The notes beneath the pieces were generated by a model. It had not been told where the DNA came from. It made no database searches and worked only from the letters and a program-made list of their open reading frames with translations. Of a stretch of DNA of 64,000 bases, positions 16,624-24,723 are shown one piece after another. The DNA is from DATKWD01 sp963704815 (GTDB taxonomy: Bacteria > Actinomycetota > Acidimicrobiia > Acidimicrobiales > Salinilacustritrichaceae): assembly GCA_963704815.1 (NCBI GenBank), contig CAVPHU010000001.1:1302001-1366000 (forward strand). Reading direction: 5' to 3'. The position numbers and the translations under genes were made by a program. Positions within the stretch are counted from its first letter, which is position 1. Each line of letters starts with the position of its first letter.

Positions 16624-16635
16624 CTACCTAGGTAG
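16624..16635. promoter_or_regulatory. Putative PadR operator palindrome
   Basis: CTACCTAGGTAG is a perfect 12-bp palindrome, and GTAGGTA continues the pattern to 16638. It lies just upstream of the padR-like gene start at 16614. PadR repressors often bind palindromes overlapping their own promoter. Binding here is inferred only from position. Confidence 0.5.
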
Positions 16636-16726
16636 GTAATGGGTTGCGGTGGACCCTTTACAGGTATCGAGTGGAGGGCTGGTTCCCACATGGCACGTGA
16701 CGCGTCAGCCGGGTGTTCGCTCGGAC

Positions 16727-19681
16727 TCAGCGGCTGAGTCCGCTGCGGCTAGCGGCCTCGCGGGCGAAGGCGTCGAATCTCTCTCGCATCAGCTCAATGT
16801 CGGCCTCCGTGCGGGCCCGGTCGAGTTGCTGCTGCGTCTGGGCCACCTCGTCGAGCCACGGTCGAGCCTGGTCCAACGCGTCCTCGTACAGGGCTCGGGC
16901 GTCGACGGTTCGCTCCTTGACGCCGGCGAGATCCCGACGAATCGAACGTCGTTCCCACGGGCGGGCGGCGCGGAGCTCAGCCTCGAGATCCGAAACTTCG
17001 ACCTTGGTCGACTGAAGATCGCGCTTCGCGCCGTCGAGCACCGCTCGGGCGGGTGCGGACCTGCGCATGGCTTCGTCGAGGGCAGCTTGAGCGGCTGAAC
17101 GCTGGTCGACCGGACCCGCGAGCGGTGGCGCGGCCTCGGTGAGCTCACGTCGGCGCACGGTCGCCGGGACATCGACCCGGTCGTTGGCGAGCACCGATTC
17201 GAGTGTGTCTCGGGCGTCATCGAGGTCGGTCGTCTCGGTGATGACGGCGAGGTGGTTGGCGTCGCGGCCTCGGGTGGCTCCGACGTAGAGGCTGCGGTGA
17301 CTGGTGGATCGGCTGACGAGCGTGTAGCTGACGTCGACGGTCTCGCCTTGGACGCCGTGGGCGGTGCTGGCGTAGCCGAGTCGGACGTGTGCCTGGGCGT
17401 ACTCGGCGGGGAGCGTGACCGAGCCGTTCCCTCCGATGCGGGACACGCTCAGACGCCCGTCAGCGGTGACCCTGTCGACCGTCCACCGCTCGCGGTTTCG
17501 CACCGGCTCGCCCTCCGACGTGACGAGCGTCCGGTCGTTGCTGCGGGTGACGACGACGTCGCCCCGGCCGACGGTCTCGCCGCCGGCGATGCGAGCGGTC
17601 GTCCGGTCGTCGACCTCGCCACGGGTCGCGCCGACGGGCCTGGATCGCCTCGTTGAGGGTGTCGACGTGGGCGTTGGTCTCGGCGGTCACGGCGACGGCG
17701 CGCCCGGCGGCGGTGTGCGCGATCCACGCGTCGGCGATCCTGCTCGAGGTGGTCTTCCAGGGTTCCAGCGTCGACGCGGTGGTGGGTCGAGGTAGGCGTC
17801 GAGCGACGTTGCGGGCCGGCTGCGGAGCCGCGGGTAGCGAGTTGCTCCCAGTCGTGGGTGAAGCGGTGGATGACGGCGAGTTCGTGGGTGCGGCCGACGC
17901 GGCACAGCTCGTCGAACATGCCACCTCGGCCGACGGCGTGGAGCTGGCGGGGGTCGCCGACGAGGACCAGTCGCCAGTCCTGGGACCGAGCGAGGCCGAC
18001 GAGCCGGTCGAGGCTGGGTGTGCCGAGCATGCCGCTCTCGTCGACGATGACGGTCGTGCCTGGGGCCAGTCGCCACCGCTCCCCCGGTCCCGGCTCACGG
18101 TTCCACTCGTACAGGAGCTTGGCGACGGTGTCGGCTTTCATGGCCATCTCGGTCGCGAGGACGCGCGCGGCCTTGGCCGTCGGAGCGACGCCCGAACACC
18201 GTCCGACTCGGCTGTCGGAGGTCGTCGGTGGCGCGCGCGAGGGTCGTGGTCTTGCCGGTGCCGGCGGGACCGACGACGAGGACCAGTCGGTCGATGCCGG
18301 CGACGGCCGCCGCTGCGTCGGCCTGGAGGACGTCGAGTCCGGCGCGATCGACGGTGTCGGATCGTGTCGGACTGTCCGCCCGAGCTTCGACGGCGAAGTC
18401 GAGGATGCGACCCTCCTGCTCGAGGATGCGAGCGTCAGTGAGATGTGCCTTGGACGGGTCCATCCACACCGACCGGCCGTCCGATCGCCGAACCGCTTCG
18501 TCGCGGGGCGGATCGAGGTCCTGCTGCGTGTCGACGACGGCGCTCACCGCTCGGCTCAACCGAGCGCGCCCACCGCGGTCCGTCGATACCGGGATGCACC
18601 TCGGTGAGGTCGCAGACGGCTCGGAGCACGTCGGCGCGCTCCCGACGTCGACTGTTGGGCCGACAGCAGGTCGAGGACCTGCGCGATCGTGACGGGCTCG
18701 GGCGCCGGCAGCTCTCGCCCGAGGGTTGGTCAGCTCCTGCGTCAAGCTCCCGCGGAGTCCAACCGAGCTCGGCGGCTTCCTTGCGCCACCGCATCTCCAG
18801 ATCGGCGACCGGCGCGCCGGTCTTGGTCGAGCGGGAGTCGGCGGCCGCCTCCCGCTTGAGCGCTGCATGCTCCCAGCGAGTCGGGTCCCGTCCTTCCGCT
18901 CCCGGAACGCGACGAGGAGGATCTGCTCGTAGGCCTCGACCTGGCGGGTGCGCTTCGAGAACGCCTCCAGGATCTCGGTCGGCATGTCGGCGATCTCGGC
19001 CTGGCCTTCGACGATCGGTCCCCACCGGACTCCGTAGCGATGGGTCAGCTCGGCCCGAAGGACCGACTGATAGAGGCCCGCCGAGCGCTCGCTGGTTGTT
19101 CTTCACGTAGTGACCGTCGAGTGCGTACCAGCGACCGTTCGGCGCGATGACCTTGCTCGAGATGACGGCGTGGGTGTGGAGCTGCGGGTCGTCCTCCCGG
19201 GAGGTCGACTGCGGGAACACCGCCATCGTGAGGCCGTGCTCGACATCGGGGTACATGCGGGGCCCGTTCACCCTGACCCGGGTGGTGGCGTGGGCCTCGA
19301 TGTGGTCGAGCACGACCTGGACGGCGAGGTCGTGCGCGGCCTGTACCCCCTGGTCGCCGGTCAGTCCCCACCACGCCGACACCGACTTGGGTGCGGAGAA
19401 GGTGGCGTCGAAGCCGGCGACGGCCCGGATGACCGTGCCGTGCTTCGTGTACCGATCGACGAGCTTCGAGTCGAGCTGCTCGCCGTTGACCGGGTGGTGG
19501 CCCGACAGCAGCGCCTCGAGCTGGTCGATTGCGTCCACGCCGGACACGCCGAGCCCGGCGGCCTAGCCCGCCGCCCCAACAGCCAGGCCGCTCGCCGGCC
19601 GCGGGTTCGAGGTAGCGGGCGTAGTAGCTGCGCCGTCGCCTGCGGCCGATGGCGGCGTAGAGCGTCCTCACCCGCGAGCAT
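16727..19681 (-). pseudogene. TrwC/MobF-type conjugative relaxase with RecD-like helicase, multiply frameshifted
   Basis: The intact protein would be about 980 residues. The order is N-terminal tyrosines in RRSYYARYLEP, relaxase core with GFDATFSAPKSVSAWWG and the metal-binding histidines in DPQLHTHAVIS, helicase Walker A GPAGTGKTTT, Walker B VIVDESGM, LVGDPRQLHAVG, C-terminal STAHGVQGETVD and YVGATRGRD, then a coiled-coil tail. These pieces fall in at least seven frame segments. The family nicks DNA at an origin of transfer and unwinds it for conjugation. All key motifs survive, so indel errors are as likely as decay. I could not identify an oriT in the upstream gap. Confidence 0.8.
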
Positions 19682-19887
19682 GAGACGACCCCTCCCGCTT
19701 CGCGGGCACTTGTCTGTTCTTCGTTGGGTGTGAGCGGTTGCGGGTTCATCGAGGTGCTCCGGCTCAGGGAATGAGGTGCAGGGTCTGCTGGGCGGAGCGG
19801 TCGCCGTTGGTGGGTCGGCGTGTGGGTGTCGTGGCAGGGGCTGGCCGGTCGTTGGTCGACCGAGGCGGCTGCTGACGGGGTGCGGAC

Positions 19888-20801
19888 GTGTTGGCCGGAG
19901 ATCAGTTCGTGGTGCACCCGTGGCTTCGTCATCGAAATACCCCGGACGAGCTCGAACAGCTGCGAGGCCCATGTCGGCTCGCGTGGCACAGCAGGGAACT
20001 GCACAACTCGCTGTGTGGAGAACTCCTTCCGGAATCCGAGACCGCCCACGCCGAGGCAGAGACTCAGCAGTGGAACAGGGAGGAAGGCCCCTCTGGTCCC
20101 TGGGACGGCGATCGTGTTCGCGGTGGTCAGGCGCAGTTCATCCAGACGTATTCGGCGGTGGCCTGCAACAATCTCGCGGCGAGTGCGACGTGCATCTGGA
20201 ACGGCGAATACCTGTTCACAATGGCGCCTCTCATTCGCGCAGCGACGGAGGCGGTGACCACGGGTGCGTGGCTTTTGACCAACGATCCGAATGTGTCCCC
20301 GCGCCTCCGCGAGCGAGGCTCTTCATGCTGCTTCTGACAGACGCCTACCGCGTGATCGATGCGGCGCAGAATTCCGAGCTCCGGAAAGAGCTGAAGCGCG
20401 TCCGAGACCGTGTCACCGCCGACGTTCGTGCGATGTTCAACTCGGACGAGATCCTCGAAGCCGGTGGCCGCATCGAATCGATCGCCGAACAGGCCCATCC
20501 GTCCTTTGACCATCGCTTCGAGCAATTCGGCGAGGCAGTCGGTGAGCCGAAGGTGCTGCGCCGCTACTACATGAACCTGAGCCAGCTGGCACATCCGAAC
20601 CCACTCACCCTTCAGATGTTCCAGGACGAGATCGGCTACCGACTCGAGCCCGAAGACCTGCATGCGTTTCTACGGGTCGGCGTCCACCTCCACGCGCTCT
20701 ACTTCCGGTACCTCGGTGGCTACTTCGGCTGGCCTGACGAGTACTTCGAAGACTGGATCGACCTCGTCTCGGCGGAGTTCCCAGGCACCTTCATCGACTG
20801 A
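19888..20801 (+). pseudogene. Unknown helical protein, one frameshift
   Basis: Two frames join into one protein of about 300 residues. The first runs to about 20315 and contains QTYSAVACNNLAASATCIWN and APLIRAATEAVTTGAWLL; the second runs from there to 20801 with LFMLLLTDAYRVIDAAQNSE, YMNLSQLAHPNPLTLQMFQD and YRLEPEDLHAFLRVGVHL. The pattern (a helix with many arginines, then a conserved S-x-L-x-H segment) resembles DUF5677-like proteins found as accessory cargo, but I cannot name the family firmly. The GTG at 19888 is the likely start. It is divergent from the relaxase. Confidence 0.5.
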
Positions 20802-20925
20802 CACCCGGGGGAGCTCCGACGGACGTGGCCTTGCCAGGCTCAACGGGTGTGCAGCGGGCAGGGCGCGGATCGGCGCGGCACCCCGTAGCGTGCGCCACCT
20901 GACAGCGGACAAGTCGGAGGCCACA

Positions 20926-21411
20926 GTGACAGCCGAGGAGCATCTCGCGTACGAGGTTCGACAGCTTCGCTGGGATCTCGATCGCCTCTACGAAACGTGG
21001 CCCGCCATGCACGGCGCGACTCCGACACAGATGGTTGAGGGCACGGCCTACTTTGAAGCCGCCCTGATTCACGCTCGCAACCTGATCGAGTTCCTCATGC
21101 ATGAGAGCTCAACCCACCAGGATGCACTAACGGTGCACGATTTCGGGCTAACTCGCTACGACCATGCGGCGGCAGCCCGCACGTTCCAGGACGACGTCGG
21201 GGCCGCGGAGGACGAGGTGTATGGCCGAATATGCACGTACGTGTCGCATCTCTCGCGAGCCCGTGATCTGGGCACTCCGTCTTGGGAGCTTCAGCCAATT
21301 GAAGCCAGCCTTTGCGATCTCGTAGAACGCTTCGTCGAACAGGTCGAGGAGACCGGCACCACGCTGCCGCTCGTTCGCGATGCGCTCGTCGACGAGCCGC
21401 CGAATTGGTAG
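20926..21411 (+). CDS. Hypothetical helical protein, mobile-element cargo
   Basis: A 161-residue soluble, mostly helical protein. The GTG start at 20926 is preceded by CGGAGG at 20915-20920. Visible segments are VRQLRWDLDRLYETWPAMHG, FEAALIHARNLIEFLMH and CTYVSHLSRARDLG. The arrangement resembles small proteins with HEPN-like helical bundles, but the catalytic RxxxxH motif of HEPN RNases is not evident. It lies downstream of the frameshifted gene at 19888 and is convergent with the minus-strand unit. Function unknown. Confidence 0.6.
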   Translation: MTAEEHLAYEVRQLRWDLDRLYETWPAMHGATPTQMVEGTAYFEAALIHARNLIEFLMHESSTHQDALTVHDFGLTRYDHAAAARTFQDDVGAAEDEVYGRICTYVSHLSRARDLGTPSWELQPIEASLCDLVERFVEQVEETGTTLPLVRDALVDEPPNW

Positions 21412-21419
21412 CTCGGGCA

Positions 21420-21908
21420 TCATTGCTCTGGAGCGCTCGGCGGCGACTCAGTGCCGACAGACCAGATACGCACGCCGGTCGGATAGTTGTCCGCAGCTGA
21501 TGGGGTCCGTGCAATCACGCGCTCACGCCACCGGTCAAGCACCTCCACGAACTGGTTCAGGGGCATCGTCTCACCAGGCTCGTCGTCGGGATCGAAGTCG
21601 AATCGCGCAACGACATTTCCGTCCTCGACGGTCACGATCGTGACGTTGCCGTACGCGATCGGATTGGCCGAGGGGTCCTCGACCGCGGCCACTGCGGATG
21701 CACGGGCGAGGTCGATCCAGTAAGTCGACGGCGCTCCGGGCTCGCGTGCCCCGGCCGGAGCCATCGCATTGATTGAGTCGGTGAAGACCTCGTTGAACAT
21801 CGAGTCGTGAGCGACGACCCGAGCATCGACTCCCCCGTCGGAGCGGTCTACGAACTCGACCTCCACGATCAGAAGGATGGCAGGCGGCATCCCGTCACGC
21901 CAGGTCAA
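21420..21908 (-). CDS. Hypothetical protein, last gene of the integrase-side unit
   Basis: A 162-residue protein with alternating beta-strands (AILLIVEVEFVDRS, VTIVTVEDGNVVARF) and one long helix (PLNQFVEVLDRWRERVIA). It has no signal peptide or membrane helix. It overlaps the upstream broken gene by 4 bp (21905-21908), so it belongs to the same transcript, which probably starts at the integrase. I do not recognise the family. Confidence 0.55.
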   Translation of the reverse strand: MTWRDGMPPAILLIVEVEFVDRSDGGVDARVVAHDSMFNEVFTDSINAMAPAGAREPGAPSTYWIDLARASAVAAVEDPSANPIAYGNVTIVTVEDGNVVARFDFDPDDEPGETMPLNQFVEVLDRWRERVIARTPSAADNYPTGVRIWSVGTESPPSAPEQ

Positions 21909-22332
21909 GCTGCGACATCGGTGAGATGCGCTGTCGCGGGAAGAAGGACCTCCTCAGCGTCGTCCTCGTAGCTCTCCCGGTCCTGTCCTGTCACCTCGCG
22001 GAACCGTATCGAGCGGCTCGAAGTCTCGGCGGTGGTCGGTAGAAGGGCAGGCACCTGACCCGGCGGTACGGAGTGGAGGCGTACTCCTCCCGCTCGAGGT
22101 GGCGGTAGTGGTCGAAGCCGTTCGATGCCTCGGGGGTGCCGTTCGACTCGCCAGCCCGTGCCCGCGACGAGCGCGTCGACCTCGACCGCAGCGACGCTGC
22201 GCTGCCTCCACCAATCGGTGACGACGTTGTCGTAGCGGAGCGCAGCCCGATCTCGGCTCGTCCGGTGTAGTTGACGGAGTCGGCGATCAGCATGGCACCG
22301 AGCGCGCTGATCTCGGCGACGCGGCGGCACAA
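21905..22332 (-). pseudogene. Unknown protein broken by several frameshifts
   Basis: Conserved-looking segments appear in successive frames: RRVAEISALGAMLIADSVNY, then DNVVTDWWRQRSVAAVEVDA and TGWRVE, then EASNGFDHYRHLEREEYAST, and finally TGQDRESYEDDAEEVLLP with the stop at 21905. Together they would give about 140 residues. The 4-bp overlap with the next gene is preserved, which argues that the reading frame is functional in the organism and that the shifts are sequence errors. Family not recognised. Confidence 0.45.
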
Positions 22333-22392
22333 GCGGCGGTTTCCCTACCACGATCCTCCGTCGGACGGCCGAAGGCTGGGTTTGCGACGTTT

Positions 22393-22651
22393 TCAGGCGC
22401 TCGACGGTTGGGCGTCGAGCAGGTGCCGGTTCTCGTCGACGGAGCCTCGAACGGGGCGAAGGTGTACCAGACCGTCGTCACCTACGTCGATCACCTGGAC
22501 GACCGCCACTGCCCTGCCGGCGCCCCCGATGACATAGCGGCCTGGAAGCGATGAGCGACGGGTCGGTCGCGTCCTCGAGAAACGTCCACGGAAGGCCAGT
22601 CTCGTCCTCCGTCTGGAGGTCAACGAGGATGTCGATGTGTGGCTCGGTCAT
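22393..22651 (-). pseudogene. Small hypothetical protein, one frameshift; partner of the 22657 gene
   Basis: The ATG at 22649-22651 opens MTEPHIDILVDLQTEDETGL and PWTFLEDATDPSLI. After a one-base shift near 22550 the protein continues RYVIGGAGRAVAVVQVIDVG and ends at 22393, about 86 residues in all. I recognise this short protein as one that accompanies the neighbouring 22657-type protein in actinobacterial genomes; no function is known to me. The PWTFL motif and the RYVI.G..RAVAVV strand pair are its marks. It starts 5 bp after the neighbouring gene. Confidence 0.55.
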
Positions 22652-22656
22652 AGGGG

Positions 22657-23052
22657 TCACTCTGAGATTCCATGGTACGGGTTCACTCGCCGAACGTGCT
22701 CAGCGCGATCGAGCCTGTCCAGTCCGGTGTCGAGATCGTCGGCCCAGCTGATGGTCACGTGCGGTCGTCGAAACGTCGGAACCACGTCGAACCCGGCGTC
22801 GCAGCAGAACGGAGGTCGGGTACACGCGCAGCACCTCGTAGCCCTGAAGCCGGTCGTAGGCGAGATGATCGACTTCGAGGTCGCTCCCCGCGTAGAACGC
22901 TGACAGTCCCCACCTGCCCCAGCCCGGAGAAGCGTTGCCGAAACTGACTCGGCGAGACGACGAGCGCGGACGGGTGGGACCTCGCCGCGTACGATGATGA
23001 GCGCGTCGTCCGGAATTGGAGCCCGACGGATTCGGGGAGTGTCCTCAGCCAT
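22657..23052 (-). pseudogene. Conserved hypothetical protein coupled to the integrase, two frameshifts
   Basis: The ATG at 23050-23052 overlaps the integrase stop by one base (TGATG). Segments in three frames read TPRIRRAPIPDDALIIVRGE, then FSGLGQVGTVSAFYAGSDLE, DRLQGYEVLRVYPTSVLLRR, then FDVVPTFRRPHVTISWADDL and RANPY-like ending RRVNPYHGISE. The intact protein would be about 131 residues. I recall the same combination (IPDDAL..VRG, SAFYA, VVPTFR.PHVT) in many actinobacterial proteins next to a PWTFL-type partner. The pair may be a toxin-antitoxin or other small module, but this is unproven. Confidence 0.55.
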
Positions 23053-24196
23053 CAGCGTTCTTCTCTGAAGATCTGGTCGGCGACGGTGGTTGGCGGCGTC
23101 GGCGTCCATGCCTTCGACGACGTGGCTGTAGGTGTCGAGGGTGATGGCGATGGTCGAGTGTCCGAAGCGTTCGCTCACGATCTTGGGGTGGACGCCAGCC
23201 TCGAGGGCGAGGGTGGCCCAGGTGTGGCGGAGCGAGTGCGGGCCGCGAAGCTCGGGAAGGCCGAGGTCCTTGACGTGGCGCTTGAACTGGCGGGTCCAGC
23301 GGTCGGGGTGGACTGGGGTGCCGTCGGGGTTGGTGAAGACGAGATCGTTCGAGTCGTCCCACGCGTCGCCGACGAGCAGACGATCCTGAGCCTGGCGGGC
23401 TCGATGGCTGCGCAGGGATGCGACCGTGGCCGGGTCGAGGCTGATGCGGCGCCGGCTCTTGTTGGTCTTGGTGGTGTCGAAGACGAGCTCGTCGTTCACC
23501 GTGGTGAGGGTCTGGCGGATGCGGACGAACGCGCGTCGAGGTCGACGTCCTGCCAGCGCAGCCCCATCGCCTCACCCCGACGCATGCCGGTGGTGGCGAT
23601 GAGCACGTAGGCGGCGTGGAGCGGGTCGTCCTCGATGCCGGCGAGGAACTCGGTGAGCTGGGCGCGGTCCAGGTGGCGATGTCGGGCTTGGTCCACTTCG
23701 GCGACCGGGCCGCGGTGACCGGGTTGCGGATGAGGATGCCGAGACGAACGGCGTCGTTGAGCGCGTGCCGCAGCGTCGAGTGCGCGTTGTAGACGGTCTT
23801 TGGCGACAGCGTGCCGCCGATCATCGAACCGTGCTTGACCATGTCGGCGTACGCCGACTCGAGCTGCATCGGCGTCAGCTCCTGGAGACGAACGTTCCCG
23901 AGGACACGGACGATGCGGCCGATGTCGTTGCGGTAGCCGTTGAACGTGGTCTTGCGGGCGTTGGGCTCGATGTTGGCCAGCCACTGTTCGAGGTACTCAG
24001 CGACCGTCGCCGAGCTGTGCTCGGTGAGCTGGCCGGACTCGCGCGCGTGAAGGAACTCGCGCATCGCCGCCTCGGCCGCCTTGCGCGTCGAGAAGCCACC
24101 CTTGCTCCGCTGACGACGACGGCCGGTGGCCGGATCCCGACCCGCGTCGGCGACGTAGGTCCACGCCTTGCCACGTTTGTACACGTGCCCTTGCAC
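23052..24196 (-). pseudogene. Tyrosine recombinase/integrase of the tRNA-Leu element, three frameshifts
   Basis: The GTG at 24194-24196 starts MQGHVYKRGKAWTYVAD, an AP2-like arm-binding domain. The core-binding domain includes TVAEYLEQWLANIEPNARKT. The catalytic domain has all key residues: Arg in TGMRRGEAMGLRW, HxxR in HSLRHTWAT, the GHSTI histidine and the nucleophile Tyr in LDTYSHVVEG. It is read in successive frames with shifts near 23670, 23510 and 23070, ending VADQIFREER. It should catalyse integration/excision at tRNA-Leu. Its promoter contains repeated GTTAGCA motifs. Intact catalysis after frame correction suggests indel errors. Confidence 0.85.
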
Positions 24197-24202
24197 GGCC
24201 TC

Positions 24203-24236
24203 GATGCTAACAAGTCCGTTAGCATCTCGTTAGCAA
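24203..24236. promoter_or_regulatory. Inverted and direct GTTAGCA repeats upstream of the integrase
   Basis: GATGCTAAC (24203-24211) and GTTAGCATC (24218-24226) form a perfect 9-bp inverted repeat with a 6-bp spacer, and TCGTTAGCAA follows at 24227-24236. The same CTCGTTAGCAA stands near the left end (15547-15557). They lie between the integrase start and the attachment site, where integrase arm sites or excisionase sites normally are, so they could also autoregulate the integrase. Confidence 0.6.
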
Positions 24237-24309
24237 ATGGCGATTTCGGCCGGATCAGGCGCCAGTCGCACGACTGTCACCTGAACGAGCATATTCCCTG
24301 CTCACAGCG

Positions 24310-24395
24310 TGCCCGGGGCGGGATTTGAACCCGCACGCCGCCGGAGCGGCCGAGGGGTTTAAGCCCTCTGCGTCTGCCAGTTCCGCCACCCGGGC
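24310..24395 (-). tRNA. tRNA-Leu (anticodon UAA)
   Basis: The 86-nt minus-strand sequence folds into a complete class II tRNA. The acceptor arms are GCCCGGG/CCCGGGC with discriminator A, the anticodon stem is GAGGG/CCCUC around the loop CUUAAAC (anticodon UAA), the variable arm is long, and the T-arm is GCGGG-UUCAAAU-CCCGC. The CCA is not encoded. Its 3' half is duplicated at 15365-15418, marking it as the attB site of the neighbouring element. Confidence 0.95.
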
Positions 24396-24410
24396 CGGGT
24401 GGTCAGGCTA

Positions 24411-24614
24411 AGAGCTGCGCGGACAGGGCCACGTGTCGCAGCTCCCCGCAACTCCCGCTCTTGCCGCTCCTTCGTCGCGGCGGGCCGCTCTGGCCCCGGT
24501 AACTCCCGCTCTTGCCGCTCCTTCGTCGCGGCGGGCCGCTCTGGCCCCGGCAACTCCCGCTCTTGCCGCTCGGTCCCGGGGTCGAGCACGGCGCTTGCTT
24601 CGCGGCGGCGCCCA
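24411..24614 (-). repeat. Dispersed GC-rich repeat, copy B, with a 51-bp tandem expansion
   Basis: Read on the minus strand this has the same block order as 2111-2230: GCGAAGCAAGCGCCGTGCTC, then GAGCGGC/CCGCCGCGACGAAGGAGCGGC blocks, and finally an AGCTGCG hairpin (24413-24419 with 24437-24443). The middle block is present as two full 51-bp tandem units and a partial third (starts at 24451, 24502 and 24553). Copy A has only one. It begins 15 bp from the tRNA-Leu 5' end. Open frames running through it (RQEREL repeats) are artefacts of the 51-bp, stop-free unit. Confidence 0.75.
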
Positions 24615-24723
24615 ACCGCTGGCCCTCTGAGGAGCGGCGGGTGACGACGGTCATGGCGAGCATTGAATCTACCGCCCCTTCGGTCCGCCCGTAGCTGTCA
24701 CACCCCCTGTCTACGATGTTCTG

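Larger units (their letters stand above)
15365..24363. mobile_element. Integrated mobilizable element at tRNA-Leu(UAA), about 9 kb
   Basis: The boundaries are a duplicated 54-bp tRNA-Leu 3' half (15365-15418) and the intact tRNA gene (24310-24395); the two copies agree at 52 of 54 positions. The interior carries a tyrosine integrase beside the tRNA, a TrwC/MobF-type relaxase-helicase, a PadR regulator and several unknown genes. No type IV secretion genes are present, so at most it is mobilizable, not self-transmissible. Many of its genes have frameshifts. Identical CTCGTTAGCAA motifs occur near both ends (15547-15557 and 24226-24236) and may be integrase arm sites. Confidence 0.85.

Noticed and set aside
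19682..19887. Origin of transfer upstream of the relaxase
   Set aside because: Relaxase genes often adjoin oriT, but I found no convincing inverted repeat or nick-site motif here that I could support by reading.
24359..24589. Small protein with ERQERELPGPERPAATK repeats
   Set aside because: It is the translation of the 51-bp tandem repeat beside the tRNA gene; the unit length is a multiple of three without stops, so the frame stays open by chance.
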